Part shown: piece after piece, positions 20,644 to 30,659 of the stretch
How the letters are laid out: each line of letters begins with the position of its first letter
Position numbering within the stretch: the stretch's first letter is position 1
NCBI RefSeq assembly: GCF_002806945.1
Contig: NZ_NIHC01000011.1
Location: 1 to 60,171 of the forward strand
Direction of reading: 5' to 3'
DNA length: 60,171 nucleotides
Source: Marinobacter salexigens
GTDB taxonomy: Bacteria; Pseudomonadota; Gammaproteobacteria; Pseudomonadales; Oleiphilaceae
Position numbers and translations under genes: made by a program
Notes under the pieces: generated by a model
Database searches by the model: none
The model's input: only the letters and a program-made list of their open reading frames with translations
What the model was told of the DNA's origin: nothing

Positions 20644-21153
20644 CTATTGATATACATAAAAACTTTCGACAAACCGACGACTTGAGCCACTTGGCCCTCG
20701 ACCCATAACAACAACCCGAACAACATGGGCATTAATTTGCACAGCATTTCGTTTTTCGACATGAAGCGAGCCGGAATCTTCTGTTAAATTCATATCACCC
20801 AGGTATTCCAGGAAGACCCTTGCCTCTCGATTATCCCCAACATCAATAGAGACACTATCGGTACTACTTCCTTCCCAGGTACTGGCATCAAATATAGAAG
20901 GCTCGTCGCCTTTATCGTGCATGAACGAATGGGTGTTTTCGTGGCTCCATGTTCCAGCTTCTATGTTGTCCTCCACGGCATATAAAGCCAGTTCAGCCGC
21001 TTCGAGGGAGCCAGCAGCGTCCCGCTGAGCCGAAGCCATCCGCTCCTGGACAAGGCTACCCTGCATTGAAGATACTGCCAGCAATGTCAGCACCAATAGA
21101 ATGACCAGAGACACCAACAAAGCCACGCCGGATTGGGCTTTAATTTTCACCAT
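20644..21153 (-). CDS. pilX: Type IV pilus minor pilin PilX
   Basis: Pilus assembly minor pilin of 169 residues. The N-terminus QSG/VALLVSLVILLVLTLLAVSS is a prepilin helix with cleavage after Gly9 but without the Glu5 found in most pilins; this is usual for PilX-type subunits that cap the fibre. The motif MQGSLVQERMASAQRD AAGSLEAAELAL (residues 30-57) is typical of the PilX N-terminal domain. It starts 11 bases after pilW and ends 30 bases before pilY1. It is thought to form a tip complex with PilV, PilW and PilY1. Confidence 0.9.
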   Translation of the reverse strand: MVKIKAQSGVALLVSLVILLVLTLLAVSSMQGSLVQERMASAQRDAAGSLEAAELALYAVEDNIEAGTWSHENTHSFMHDKGDEPSIFDASTWEGSSTDSVSIDVGDNREARVFLEYLGDMNLTEDSGSLHVEKRNAVQINAHVVRVVVMGRGPSGSSRRFVESFYVYQ

Positions 21154-21164
21154 TTCAGGGCCTC

Positions 21165-22220
21165 CTATTGCACTCTGTTACGCAATGCAGCGGTAGTTGT
21201 ATACACTCGATAAAGTCGCCTATCCGGCATAGTTTCCAGATTGTCGGAATCACTACAGTCCTGGCCGTCCCAGGTTGGACCCGGGAAGCAAATAGTCTGG
21301 GGTTCAACAACTACGTTATCTGCCGCGGATCTGACAAGGATGCTAATGCGGGCTGCCAAAACATTAGGCCAATCTGAAGCCCCCATATCTCCAACGGATT
21401 TCCAGTCGGTTACTGTCAGGTTTGGTCCGGTACCATATTGCACCTGCATTCTTTCCACCCCGCTAACAAGCGCGTCAGAATCTCTATACAACGCAGGCTC
21501 TGCATGAGTCGGCTGGTCGCTAAGAAAATAATTACTGATTGCACCTTTCATAACTCGCGTGCCATCCTCGTATTCCGCACTTAAACAAACCCCACCAGCA
21601 GCTGTACACCCCTCCGGATTGTTCGGCGAAAAATCATTAATGCTGTTCCCACTTGCTTCGATTTCATTATCATCGCTATCAACAGAGCTAAGTTGAAAGA
21701 TATCTCCGGAGCTGCAATCGGTAATAAATACAATATTGCCCTGCTCCAAATCACCCACGCTCACTAAGCTGAAATCAACCGAAACCGCGTCTCCATCCAG
21801 CCTTAAGTCAAGATCCTCTCCGGCAAGTCCAGCCACCCGGATATAATCAGTACCACTCAGCGCATCAGCAGGCCGCCCCGAATTCCCCGAAAAAATGGCT
21901 TGGCCCTGATCAAAGCCATGAATGCTCTCATCAAAATCGCTATGCCCTGTGTCAATATTATTATTAAAGCCGCCTGCAGGCTGGCAACCGTAGTAGCCGG
22001 CATTCCTGACAGCCCGACTCAATATCTCCAAGGCGATACGCCCAGTTTCCTGAACGCGGGAATTTGCCTCATTCAAACGGAAGCTCTGGGAGTTACTGGT
22101 GAACACTTGAAAAAGCCCAAGCAACAACAACGAGGACAAAAGCAAAGCCACCATAATTTCTATTATGGACAGGCCTACCTGTTTGTTTATGGGCACCGCG
22201 GTTCTCATTGATCTATACAT
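21165..22220 (-). CDS. pilW: Type IV pilus minor pilin PilW
   Basis: Minor pilin of about 351 residues, large for the group, with a PilW-family domain. The prepilin site is Gly16/Leu17 (KQVG/LSIIEIMVALLLSSLLLLGL) with Glu21 at the +5 position. A GRIALEILSRAVRNAGYYGCQ-like stretch (about residues 60-80, given here in part) is characteristic of PilW. A TTG at 22223 with AGGAGG eight bases upstream could be the true start; the ATG at 22220 is the next codon. The ribosome site lies inside the end of pilV, and the pilV stop is two bases before the TTG, so the genes are coupled. Confidence 0.9.
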   Translation of the reverse strand: MYRSMRTAVPINKQVGLSIIEIMVALLLSSLLLLGLFQVFTSNSQSFRLNEANSRVQETGRIALEILSRAVRNAGYYGCQPAGGFNNNIDTGHSDFDESIHGFDQGQAIFSGNSGRPADALSGTDYIRVAGLAGEDLDLRLDGDAVSVDFSLVSVGDLEQGNIVFITDCSSGDIFQLSSVDSDDNEIEASGNSINDFSPNNPEGCTAAGGVCLSAEYEDGTRVMKGAISNYFLSDQPTHAEPALYRDSDALVSGVERMQVQYGTGPNLTVTDWKSVGDMGASDWPNVLAARISILVRSAADNVVVEPQTICFPGPTWDGQDCSDSDNLETMPDRRLYRVYTTTAALRNRVQ

Positions 22221-22225
22221 CAAGG

Positions 22226-22594
22226 TTAACGCCTCCTAAACCGGGCTTCCGCTGAGTTTTCATCACCTTCTTGATTTTCCCAACTCAAGGTTACCGTCCA
22301 TTCATCGCCGTCCTGGCTTGCAGATACAGCTGCACTCGGCCCAAGCTCGGCGCTAATTACGCCATCAACTGCGCTTTGGTTAAAAGCACCGGTTACCCGA
22401 ATGGTGTCAGCAATGGACTGAGCTTGAAGTGTCGCAAGGCTGTGCAAGTTTGCATCACTTGTACGCTTAAGCGACAAGTACTGAACCCCCGCGACCCCCA
22501 ACAACCCAATCGCTAAAATCAATACCGCAATCAGGACTTCGATAAGTGAAAACCCGCCCTGCCGCTTGTTTACTCCTCCGCTTATGCTCACCAC
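22226..22594 (-). CDS. pilV: Type IV pilus minor pilin PilV
   Basis: Minor pilin with prepilin site Gly14/Phe15 (RQGG/FSLIEVLIAVLILAIGLLGVAGVQ) and Glu19 at +5. The YLSLKRTSDANLHSLATLQA stretch matches the PilV N-terminal domain. At 122 residues it is clearly shorter than the P. aeruginosa protein, which I recall as about 185, so the globular part is small. The start is one of two adjacent GTG codons (22594 or 22591). No ATG is available before the prepilin site. It begins one base after the fimU stop, so translation is probably coupled. Confidence 0.85.
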   Translation of the reverse strand: MVSISGGVNKRQGGFSLIEVLIAVLILAIGLLGVAGVQYLSLKRTSDANLHSLATLQAQSIADTIRVTGAFNQSAVDGVISAELGPSAAVSASQDGDEWTVTLSWENQEGDENSAEARFRRR

Positions 22595-23071
22595 CTACCC
22601 CCCACAAGCATTAATGGTATCTGTTTGTACCAAGCCGCCACCCAGAAGTTCTAACTTAACGCCAGTGCTACCATCAGACCCACAGACCTCAAACTCAGCT
22701 TCAGGCTCGAGAAGCTCCCCCGTTGCCCTGAAGCTAAACTGAACCCCACCTGCAGAATCTGTCTTTTTGAGGGTTACCCCTGTTGGTGCGGGCGCCACTT
22801 CCCTTACCAGGCTGCCGCCTTGCTCGATTAAAAAACCAGCACTCCAGTCCCCGCCATTGGCAACCACATCAATACTTTCACCAACACGAATGGCCTCTGT
22901 GCGTGCAAATGAAAAAGCACTAAGTACCGTGTTGGTATAAGAGCTAACCCGATTGCTTTCGATTAACCGACCGAATCCCGGTACTGCAATCGTTGCCACA
23001 ATCGCCACCAACACTACAACTATGAGCAATTCAATCAGCGTAAACCCGCGCTGCGTCGTTAACCTACGCAT
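22595..23071 (-). CDS. fimU: Type IV pilus minor pilin FimU (GspH/FimT family)
   Basis: First gene of the minor pilin operon, 158 residues. Prepilin site Gly9/Phe10 (TTQRG/FTLIELLIVVVLVAIVATIAVPGFGRLI) with Glu14 at +5, then a GspH-type domain with the usual FSFARTEAIRVGESIDVV stretch and two cysteines (EVCGSDG, NACGG) for a disulfide. The ATG at 23071 is chosen because GGGAG lies eight bases before it; another ATG at 23098 has no ribosome site. Unlike the FimT at 16111-16671 it has no GRxR near the C-terminus. It lies 46 bases after the ispH terminator, so its promoter must be close to or within that terminator. Confidence 0.88.
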   Translation of the reverse strand: MRRLTTQRGFTLIELLIVVVLVAIVATIAVPGFGRLIESNRVSSYTNTVLSAFSFARTEAIRVGESIDVVANGGDWSAGFLIEQGGSLVREVAPAPTGVTLKKTDSAGGVQFSFRATGELLEPEAEFEVCGSDGSTGVKLELLGGGLVQTDTINACGG

Positions 23072-23116
23072 GAACCGACTCCCTGAATATTTTTTCATGT
23101 TTATAGAGTACGAAAG

Positions 23117-23155
23117 CACAAAAAAACCGCCAGCTGTTCTCGACAAGTGGCGGTT
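23117..23155 (-). terminator. Terminator after ispH
   Basis: Minus strand stem AACCGCCA / TGGCGGTT with a 15-base loop, followed by a run of T residues. It lies 45 bases past the ispH stop and separates the ispH operon from fimU. Confidence 0.82.
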
Positions 23156-23199
23156 ATTAGAAGACAAGCGGTTACAGAAACCTTAATACGTGAAACCCA

Positions 23200-24150
23200 T
23201 CACACATTCACCGCATCAATCCGCAATTCCTTAGGCATAGAGAACACAATATTCTCCTCCCGCCCGGCAATCTCCTCGGGAACATCCCCACCAAGATCCC
23301 GCAGGCGGTTGATCACATCATTCACCAACACTTCCGGAGCAGAAGCACCGGCAGTTACACCCACAGATTCCTTGCCTTCCAGCCATTTGGGGTCAATCTG
23401 GGCCGCTTCGTCGATCAGGTAAGCCGGTGTACCCATGCGTTCCGCCAGCTCACGCAGGCGGTTGGAGTTGGAGCTGTTCGGGGAGCCAACTACCAGCATC
23501 AGGTCGCAGTCGCCGGCCAATTGCTTTACCGCGTCCTGTCGGTTCTGGGTGGCGTAGCAGATGTCGTCTTTGCGCGGGCCTTCGATCAGCGGGAATCTTT
23601 CACGCAGGGCGTCGATTACGCGTGCGGTGTCGTCCATGGAGAGGGTGGTTTGGGTAACGTAAGAGAGATGGGCTGGGTCTTTTACTTCCAGCGTTGCTAC
23701 GTCTTCCACGTTTTCCACCAGATATATATCGCCTCCGGTGCTGTGGTCATACTGGCCCATGGTACCTTCAACTTCCGGGTGGCCATGGTGCCCGATAAGT
23801 ACGCACTCACGGCCGTCGCGGCTGAATCGCATAACCTCCATGTGCACCTTGGTGACCAGCGGGCAGGTGGCGTCGAATACTTTCAGGCCACGGCGGACGG
23901 CTTCGTTTTGCACAGCCTGGGATACGCCGTGGGCACTGAAGATCACCAACTTGTCGTCTGGCACTTCGTCCAACTCATCCACAAAGATTGCGCCGCGGTT
24001 GCGGAGATTGTTGACCACAAACTTGTTGTGTACCACCTCATGGCGAACGTAAATGGGCGCGCCGAACACGTCGAGGGCGCGATTTACGATTTCGATGGCG
24101 CGGTCTACGCCTGCACAAAAGCCACGGGGGTTTGCCAATCTTATCTGCAT
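23200..24150 (-). CDS. ispH: 4-hydroxy-3-methylbut-2-enyl diphosphate reductase
   Basis: Iron-sulfur enzyme of the non-mevalonate isoprenoid pathway that makes isopentenyl and dimethylallyl diphosphate. It has 316 residues. The cluster ligands are Cys12 ([13 protein letters not shown]), the Cys in [11 protein letters not shown], and the Cys in [17 protein letters not shown]'s preceding [13 protein letters not shown] segment. The glutamate motif EEIAG occurs near the C-terminus. It is the last gene of murJ-ribF-ileS-lspA-fkpB-ispH, starts two bases after fkpB, and ends at a terminator. The same order occurs in Pseudomonas. Confidence 0.96.
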   Translation of the reverse strand: MQIRLANPRGFCAGVDRAIEIVNRALDVFGAPIYVRHEVVHNKFVVNNLRNRGAIFVDELDEVPDDKLVIFSAHGVSQAVQNEAVRRGLKVFDATCPLVTKVHMEVMRFSRDGRECVLIGHHGHPEVEGTMGQYDHSTGGDIYLVENVEDVATLEVKDPAHLSYVTQTTLSMDDTARVIDALRERFPLIEGPRKDDICYATQNRQDAVKQLAGDCDLMLVVGSPNSSNSNRLRELAERMGTPAYLIDEAAQIDPKWLEGKESVGVTAGASAPEVLVNDVINRLRDLGGDVPEEIAGREENIVFSMPKELRIDAVNV

Positions 24151-24152
24151 AA

Positions 24153-24605
24153 TCAGTGCGTCTTTCCTGCCGGTTCTACATCAATAATTTCTACATCGAA
24201 GGTCAGTGTACGCCCTGATAGCGGGTGATTGAAATCCACTTCCACTTCGTCGCCTTCCACCCGGCTCACAACGCCAGGCAGCTCTTGCTGGCGTGCATCA
24301 GCAAAAGAGATCATCACGCCCGGCTCCAGCACCATATCTGCGCTGAATTCGTGTCGCTTGAAGGTTTGAACATTATTCGGGTTACGTTGGCCAAAACCTT
24401 TTTCCGGTGGCACCTGGTAACTGGCCTTATCGCCAGCCTTCATGCCCATCAAATAGGTTTCAAAGTTCTCTGGCAGGTTTTCATCGCCAATTTCAAGAGC
24501 CGCAGGGTCTTTATCGAAGGTGGTATCAATCACTTCCCCACTCTCGAATTTGAGCGCGAAGTGCAGGGTTACACGGGTACCTTTATCTACAGGCAGTTCT
24601 TTCAT
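24153..24605 (-). CDS. fkpB: FKBP-type peptidyl-prolyl cis-trans isomerase FkpB (SlpA-like)
   Basis: Cytoplasmic prolyl isomerase and chaperone of the SlyD/FkpB family, 150 residues. The FKBP core is split by an insert-in-flap domain (about residues 70-125) that binds unfolded chains. Recognisable parts are the opening [20 protein letters not shown], the LIGMKAGDK-like [21 protein letters not shown] turn, and the [17 protein letters not shown] end. It has no His-rich metal tail, so it is FkpB rather than SlyD. It lies between lspA and ispH, as in most gammaproteobacteria. Confidence 0.93.
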   Translation of the reverse strand: MKELPVDKGTRVTLHFALKFESGEVIDTTFDKDPAALEIGDENLPENFETYLMGMKAGDKASYQVPPEKGFGQRNPNNVQTFKRHEFSADMVLEPGVMISFADARQQELPGVVSRVEGDEVEVDFNHPLSGRTLTFDVEIIDVEPAGKTH

Positions 24606-24610
24606 GAGCT

Positions 24611-25135
24611 TTATTCACTCCCGTTCGCTGGCTTGCCAGAATCAGCAGGCTTGCGAAACATATCAAGAATCATCATGGCAGCACCTATGGTAATGGCGGT
24701 GTCGGCCAGATTAAATGCGGGAAAGTGCCAGTCCTGCCAATAGAAATGCAGGAAATCCACAACGTAGCCGTGCACAACCCGATCGTACACGTTACCAAGG
24801 GCACCGCCCAAAATCAGCACTATGGCTATGGCTGTCCAGGTTTCATGGCGCTGCAAGTTTCTCAACCAACCCACCAGCACCACACTGACAACCAGCGCCA
24901 GGATCACAAAAAACCAGCGCTGCCAGCCAGCCGCACTCGCAAGAAAGCTGAACGCCGCTCCGGTGTTGTGCAGCAGCGTCAGATTGAACATGGGAATAAC
25001 CGGCACCGGGCTGCCATACATCAACATGGCCGAGGCAACAGCTTTGGTACCAAGATCGAGTGCGATCACCAGCACCGCCAGCCAAAGCCACTTGAGTTTG
25101 GTGCCGGTTACCTGCTCTTTCATTGCCACGTCCAT
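24611..25135 (-). CDS. lspA: Lipoprotein signal peptidase (signal peptidase II)
   Basis: Inner membrane aspartyl protease that removes the signal peptide of lipidated prolipoproteins, such as the BamD and DUF2057 proteins in this window. The protein has 174 residues and four hydrophobic segments. Conserved motifs are [25 protein letters not shown] (first catalytic Asp) and [11 protein letters not shown] (second catalytic Asp). The ATG at 25135 shares its A with the ileS TGA stop. Met5 is an alternative start. The ileS-lspA overlap is typical of the family. Confidence 0.95.
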   Translation of the reverse strand: MDVAMKEQVTGTKLKWLWLAVLVIALDLGTKAVASAMLMYGSPVPVIPMFNLTLLHNTGAAFSFLASAAGWQRWFFVILALVVSVVLVGWLRNLQRHETWTAIAIVLILGGALGNVYDRVVHGYVVDFLHFYWQDWHFPAFNLADTAITIGAAMMILDMFRKPADSGKPANGSE

Positions 25136-27954
25136 CAGGCAAACGAGCGGGTTTCGCCCGTTCCCTCCACGTTAATGATGCAGCGGCCGCACAGATCTTT
25201 ATGCTCGGCATGGGTGCCCACATCTTCCCGGTGGTGCCAGCATCGCTCGCATTTCCCGTGGGAAGCCGGGGTTACTTTTACACGCAGGCCTTCGATGCTG
25301 GTCGCTTCTGCGTCACCTGCTTCCGATGCCGGCCTCACAGTCGCTTCGGAGGTAATCAGCACAAAGCGTAACTCTTCCCCAAGAAACTCCAGGTCAGCAG
25401 CCAGATCAGCCTCACAATACAGGGTCACTTCGGCGCTCAAAGAACCTTTGATTTCACCACGGGCACGGGCCTCCTCCATGCTCTTGTTGACGGCTTCTTT
25501 CACGCCGTAAATCCGGCGCCAGTAATCACGGCCCAGCTCGGCATCGTCCGGCAATGCCGTGAGGCCTTCGTACCAGGTTTCGTAGAACACGGTATCGCCG
25601 CGTTCGCCTGGCAGGTGCTGCCAGATTTCATCTGCAGTGAAGCTCAGGATAGGCGCAATCCAGCGCACCAGTGCTTCAGCAACGTGGTACAGAGCAGTCT
25701 GGCAGGAGCGCCGCGCCAGGCTGTCTGCCTGGGTGGTGTATTGGCGATCTTTGATGATATCCAGGAAAAAACCGCCCAGAGTGTCACCGCAGAAGTTATA
25801 AACCTTTTGGTAAATTCTCAGGAAGTCGTAGTTTCCATAGTCTTCATGCAGTTCGTTCTGCAACTGAAGTGCGCGATCCACCATCCAGCGATCCAGAGCA
25901 ATCATATCGTCCGGCGCAACCATGTGTTGCTTGGGGTCAAAGCCCGTAAGGTTGCTCAACAGGAAGCGGGAGGTATTTCGGATTCGACGGTACCCGTCGG
26001 CTGCCTGTCGCAGGATGTCTTTCGACACCGTCATTTCACCACTGTAGTCGGTTGCCGCTACCCACAAGCGCAGAATGTCGGCGCCCAGTTCGTTCATGAC
26101 TTCCTGAGGCGCGATCACATTGCCCAGGGATTTGGACATTTTGAGACCTTTGCCATCCACGGTGAAACCGTGGGTCAGCACCTGCTTATAGGGTGCAACA
26201 CCGTTCATGGCGATTGAGGTCTTGAGCGAGGACTGGAACCAACCGCGGTGCTGGTCAGAGCCTTCCAGGTACATATCCGCCGGGAACTGGCCCAACTCCG
26301 GGCGCACACGCAGTACAGATTCGTGAGTCACGCCCGAATCGAACCACACATCCAGAGTGTCGGTCACTTTTTCGTAGTGGTCTGCATCGTCACCCAGCAG
26401 TTCGCGGGCATCAATCTCATACCAGGCATCAATCCCGTCGGTTTCGATAGCCTGCGCTACTTTTTCGATCAGGTTCTGAGTGTCCGGGTGCAGTTCCTGC
26501 GTTTCCTTATGGATAAACAGAGTGATCGGCACGCCCCAGGTACGCTGGCGTGAGATACACCAGTCTGGCGACTGCTGGAACATACCTTCAATACGGTTCT
26601 GACCCCAGCCCGGTACCCAGCGCACACCTTTGATCGCCTCAAGCGCATCAGCACGGAGGTTTTCTTTATCCATGCTGATAAACCATTGCGGCGTGGCGCG
26701 GTAGATCAGTGGCGTTTTTGTACGCCAGCAATGGGGAAAACTGTGGCGGAAGTTTTCCCTGCGCACCAGCTTGCCTTCCCGGGTAAGCGCTTCACATACA
26801 GGCTCGTCGGCTTTGTATACATGAATACCCGCAAACTCACCGGTCGCACTGGTGTAGATACCATCGGCCTGAACCATGCTCAAGGTGCCAATGCCGTAAG
26901 CTTTGCCAACCTCGAAGTCTTCCATGCCGTGATCAGGTGCCGTGTGAACCGCACCGGTACCGGCTTCGATCGACACGTGGTCACCCAGAATAGCCGGCAC
27001 CTGCTTGTCATAAATCGGGTGTTGCAGAGCCAGATGCTCAAGATCTATACCCTGGCAAGTGCCCAACACTTCGTAGTCTTCGATTTCCCAGCGCGCCATA
27101 ACACCGTCAACCATGGCCGCCGCCAGAATCATCCGCTCAGGGCCATTGCCAGCATCCACTTGCACCAACGCATAGTCCAGATCAGCATTAAGAGATACCG
27201 CCTGGTTAGCAGGAATTGTCCAGGGCGTGGTGGTCCAGATGATTACAGATACATTGCCCAGCCCTTTATCGGTGCCAAACAGCGCCAGCGCCTTGGTTTG
27301 ATCCACCACAGTAAAACGGACATCAACCTGGGTTGAGGTTTTATCCTGGTACTCCACTTCGGCTTCTGCCAGTGCAGACTGACCCACCACACTCCAGTAA
27401 ACCGGTTTGAAGCCCCGGACCACGTGCCCCTTGGCGACGATTTTACCCAACGCCCGCACAATGCCCGCTTCCACTTTCGGATCCATGGTGAGATAGGGCT
27501 TATCCCACTCACCCATGATACCGAGGCGAACAAAGTCGGCCTTCTGGCCGGCAATCTGCTTGGTGGCGTAGTCGCGGCACGCCTGGCGGAAGGTTTTATG
27601 GTCAACCTTCACGCCAGCCTTACCAATTTTCTGCTCAACTTTGTGCTCAATCGGCAGGCCATGACAATCCCAGCCCGGTACGTAGGGCGCATCAAAACCC
27701 ATAAAGCCGCGGGACTTAACAATCATGTCCTTCAGAATCTTGTTAACCGCGTGACCAATGTGAATACTGCCGTTGGCATAAGGAGGGCCATCGTGAAGGA
27801 TAAACTTTTCACGCCCTTCACGCTGCTTGCGCAGGTTGGCGTATACGTTCAGATCCTGCCACCGCTTGAGCATTTCAGGCTCGCGATTAGCCAGGTTACC
27901 GCGCATTGGAAAGGCGGTTTCCGGCAGATTCAGAGTGTGCTTATAATCGCTCAT
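25135..27954 (-). CDS. ileS: Isoleucyl-tRNA synthetase
   Basis: Charges tRNA-Ile. The protein has 939 residues, the bacterial length. The HIGH motif is at residues 65-68 ([11 protein letters not shown]), the editing domain occupies roughly 190-400, and KMSKS is near residue 605 ([12 protein letters not shown]). A C-terminal zinc site carries CERCWHH and LCGRCIINV. This is the IleS1 type common in gammaproteobacteria. It starts 45 bases after ribF and overlaps lspA by one base. Confidence 0.98.
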   Translation of the reverse strand: MSDYKHTLNLPETAFPMRGNLANREPEMLKRWQDLNVYANLRKQREGREKFILHDGPPYANGSIHIGHAVNKILKDMIVKSRGFMGFDAPYVPGWDCHGLPIEHKVEQKIGKAGVKVDHKTFRQACRDYATKQIAGQKADFVRLGIMGEWDKPYLTMDPKVEAGIVRALGKIVAKGHVVRGFKPVYWSVVGQSALAEAEVEYQDKTSTQVDVRFTVVDQTKALALFGTDKGLGNVSVIIWTTTPWTIPANQAVSLNADLDYALVQVDAGNGPERMILAAAMVDGVMARWEIEDYEVLGTCQGIDLEHLALQHPIYDKQVPAILGDHVSIEAGTGAVHTAPDHGMEDFEVGKAYGIGTLSMVQADGIYTSATGEFAGIHVYKADEPVCEALTREGKLVRRENFRHSFPHCWRTKTPLIYRATPQWFISMDKENLRADALEAIKGVRWVPGWGQNRIEGMFQQSPDWCISRQRTWGVPITLFIHKETQELHPDTQNLIEKVAQAIETDGIDAWYEIDARELLGDDADHYEKVTDTLDVWFDSGVTHESVLRVRPELGQFPADMYLEGSDQHRGWFQSSLKTSIAMNGVAPYKQVLTHGFTVDGKGLKMSKSLGNVIAPQEVMNELGADILRLWVAATDYSGEMTVSKDILRQAADGYRRIRNTSRFLLSNLTGFDPKQHMVAPDDMIALDRWMVDRALQLQNELHEDYGNYDFLRIYQKVYNFCGDTLGGFFLDIIKDRQYTTQADSLARRSCQTALYHVAEALVRWIAPILSFTADEIWQHLPGERGDTVFYETWYEGLTALPDDAELGRDYWRRIYGVKEAVNKSMEEARARGEIKGSLSAEVTLYCEADLAADLEFLGEELRFVLITSEATVRPASEAGDAEATSIEGLRVKVTPASHGKCERCWHHREDVGTHAEHKDLCGRCIINVEGTGETRSFA

Positions 27955-27999
27955 GGTTTGTGTGCGTACTCTTAAGGTCAGTTTGTTTGGTCAGCGTAT

Positions 28000-28980
28000 T
28001 CAATCGTTCGGATCAGCGATGCTTTGCTCAGAGCGTTCGGCCAGCCAAGCTCTGGCAGCGTCGAAATCTCTGGCGATCTGCGCTTTGAGCGCGTCTATGG
28101 AATCAAACTTTTCTTCATCCCGCAGTCCGTGGCGGAAGACAACTTCAATGCGCTGGCCGTAAAGTGTGCCAGCAAAGTCAAACAGGTGCACTTCCAGCGC
28201 CGGTTGCTTGCCATCAACGGTTGGCCGCAGGCCGATATTGGCTATGCCATCCTGCACGGTTCCGTCTTCCAGCGTAACACCCACAACATAAACACCGCGC
28301 AAGGCCGGCATTTGGTGGAGCAGTATATTTGCGGTGGGCGAGCCAATTTGCCGCCCTAACTGCCGCCCATAAACGACGCGTCCCCGAACATGATATGGGG
28401 CCCCCAGCAAAGACGCGGCTTTTTCCAGCTCATTATCCAGCAGCAGATTGCGTATGCGGGTGCTGCTTATGCGCTCGCCTGCAACCGTTACGGTGCGGGT
28501 ATTCTCCACGGTGAAGCCGGCGGTTTTGCCCACCTTTTCCAGAAGTGTGAAATCTCCGGCCCTGTCGCAGCCAAACCGGAAGTCATCACCAACAACGAGA
28601 TGGCGCACAGCAAGCCCACCTATGAGCACATCGTCGATGAACCCCATGCCAGAATAGCTGCGAAAGGTTCCATCAAATTTCAGGCACAGCACAATATCTA
28701 TGCCCGCGGCCAGCAGAGCTTCAAATTTCTGCCGAAACCCCATCAGTCGTGGCGGCGCCTCCATTCCCTGGAAGAATTCCCTTGGCTGGGGCTCAAAAAT
28801 CATCACAACTGAGGGCAGGTTCAACGCCCTGGCCTTGTTTTTTACCTGATCAATAATGGTTTGATGGCCCAGGTGCACGCCATCAAAGTTGCCAATAGTG
28901 GCAACACAGCCTTGAGCCAGCGGTGAATCCACTTGCCTGGAAAGCATTTTCAGGTTGGTCAGGCCCCGGATCAGACGCAT
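28000..28980 (-). CDS. ribF: Bifunctional riboflavin kinase / FAD synthetase
   Basis: Turns riboflavin into FMN and FAD. The protein has 326 residues. The N-terminal adenylyltransferase domain carries ATIGNFDGVHLGHQ (GxFDGVHxGH motif) near residue 28 and the ISSTRIR motif. The C-terminal kinase domain starts with PYHVRGRVVYGRQLGRQIGS and has the PTAN stretch. The ATG at 28980 (MRLIRGL) is chosen because it matches the family start; eight in-frame codons upstream are unlikely to be used. It lies between murJ and ileS. The riboflavin it uses is made by the cluster at 42.5-45.3 kb. Confidence 0.95.
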   Translation of the reverse strand: MRLIRGLTNLKMLSRQVDSPLAQGCVATIGNFDGVHLGHQTIIDQVKNKARALNLPSVVMIFEPQPREFFQGMEAPPRLMGFRQKFEALLAAGIDIVLCLKFDGTFRSYSGMGFIDDVLIGGLAVRHLVVGDDFRFGCDRAGDFTLLEKVGKTAGFTVENTRTVTVAGERISSTRIRNLLLDNELEKAASLLGAPYHVRGRVVYGRQLGRQIGSPTANILLHQMPALRGVYVVGVTLEDGTVQDGIANIGLRPTVDGKQPALEVHLFDFAGTLYGQRIEVVFRHGLRDEEKFDSIDALKAQIARDFDAARAWLAERSEQSIADPND

Positions 28981-29078
28981 GCAATGCGAACCTTCATTTG
29001 CCAATTGGCTTTCAGCCCTTGATCAATGTACAAAGCATCAGTGTACAAAGCGCTGGTGAGAAAACGCGCGATTATACC

Positions 29079-30659
29079 TTACCTCTGGCGAAAATGTCTT
29101 ACCCGCACCCCGGTCAGCGCAAGAACCATGAAGTAAGCACCGGCACTTGCCACAACCATCACTCCCATATAAAGGGAGCGCTCGATGCCATCAGCCGACA
29201 ACCAGCGCATGGCTGGGTAGTTCAACCAGAGAATAACAGACACCATGGCTGCGTTCGCCAAGCCGAGCTGCATGAGATATTTACCCCAGCCCGGCTGGCT
29301 CTTCCAGGCACCCTCGCGCTTGAGCCCTCGCCAGAGCAAACCCGCGTTGAGCCAGGCCGATAGCGACGTTGCCAATGCAAGGCCTGCGTGCGCCAGGGGT
29401 ACAATCAGCGCCAGGTTAAAGACCATATTGGCCACCATGGCAATGATGCCAATTTTTACCGGGGTGCGAGTGTCCAGCCGTGCGAAAAATCCAGGCGCAA
29501 GCACTTTGATAACCATGAAGGCCAACAGGCCAGCAGAATAAGCCCGCAAACTCTGGGCTGACATAACCACATCCCTGTCGGTTACCTCTCCATAATGGAA
29601 CAGCGTTGCAATCAAGGGCTCAGCCAGCAATGCCAGAGCAAGGGCTGCAGGCACCCCGATAACCAGCACCGCGCGCACGGCCCAATCCAACGTGGCGGCG
29701 AACTGATCATTGGATTCAGCAGCATGCTTGCGAGACAAGCTTGGCAAAATAACTGTTGCGATGGCTATACCGAACACCCCCAGAGGCAACTCGGAAAGCC
29801 GATCTGAATAGTAGAGCCAGGATACGCTCCCGGTTTGCAGAAACGACGCCAGAACCGTATCCAAAAGCAGATTGATCTGGCTTACGGACACACCAAACAG
29901 CGCCGGAACCATAAGCTTGAGAATACGGCTGACACCCTCATGTCGATAATCGACCCGGGGCCGAGGCATAAGCCCCAGGCGCATCAGGAAGGGCAACTGG
30001 AAAAACATCTGCAATGCGCCAGCAATGAACACCCCCCATGCCAAAGCCATGACCGGCTCGTTCATCAGCGGGGTAAGAAAAACAGCCGCACCGATCATCG
30101 CGAGATTGAGCAGCACTGGCGTAAACGCGGGCACGGCGAAACGGTCATAGCTATTGAGAATACCGCCGGCAAAGGCAGTCAGGGAAATCATCAACAAATA
30201 CGGGAAGGTGATACGCAACATGTCGCTGGTCAGTGCGAACTTTACATCATCATCCAGAAAGCCAGGAGCAAACACTGCCGTCAGCAGCGGCGCACCCAGC
30301 ATGGCAATCAGCGTAATCCCCAGCAGCACCAACCCCAAAGAACCGGCAACGGCATCCACCAGGCGTTTTACGTCAGAGGCTGGTTGATTCTCGCGATACG
30401 ACGACAGCACGGGCACAAAGGCCTGAGAAAATGCCCCCTCGGCAAAAAGCCTGCGCAAGAAATTGGGGATTTTGAAGGCGACAAAAAAGGCATCCGCCCC
30501 CGCGCCGGCACCAAAATAGCGCGCAATCACCATATCCCTGACCAGCCCCAGCACTCTGGAGAGCATGGTCATAATACCCACCAGGCCTGATGAACGGAGC
30601 AGCCCAGGTGCTTTTGCAGGTGGCTTTTTTTCAGTCGGCATTGTAGGTTGCGATGACAT
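29079..30659 (-). CDS. murJ: Lipid II flippase MurJ
   Basis: Multidrug/oligosaccharidyl-lipid/polysaccharide superfamily flippase that moves lipid II across the inner membrane for peptidoglycan synthesis. It has about 526 residues and 13-14 hydrophobic segments. Family motifs include TMLSRVLGLVRDMVIARYFGAG near the start, and FVPVLSSYRE and KVLAPGFFARLDTRTPVKIG further on (each given in part). The ATG at 30659 (MSSQPTMPTEK) is preferred; the next Met, seven codons on, is also possible. Divergent from rpsT, it is followed 98 bases later by ribF. Confidence 0.94.
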   Translation of the reverse strand: MSSQPTMPTEKKPPAKAPGLLRSSGLVGIMTMLSRVLGLVRDMVIARYFGAGAGADAFFVAFKIPNFLRRLFAEGAFSQAFVPVLSSYRENQPASDVKRLVDAVAGSLGLVLLGITLIAMLGAPLLTAVFAPGFLDDDVKFALTSDMLRITFPYLLMISLTAFAGGILNSYDRFAVPAFTPVLLNLAMIGAAVFLTPLMNEPVMALAWGVFIAGALQMFFQLPFLMRLGLMPRPRVDYRHEGVSRILKLMVPALFGVSVSQINLLLDTVLASFLQTGSVSWLYYSDRLSELPLGVFGIAIATVILPSLSRKHAAESNDQFAATLDWAVRAVLVIGVPAALALALLAEPLIATLFHYGEVTDRDVVMSAQSLRAYSAGLLAFMVIKVLAPGFFARLDTRTPVKIGIIAMVANMVFNLALIVPLAHAGLALATSLSAWLNAGLLWRGLKREGAWKSQPGWGKYLMQLGLANAAMVSVILWLNYPAMRWLSADGIERSLYMGVMVVASAGAYFMVLALTGVRVRHFRQR

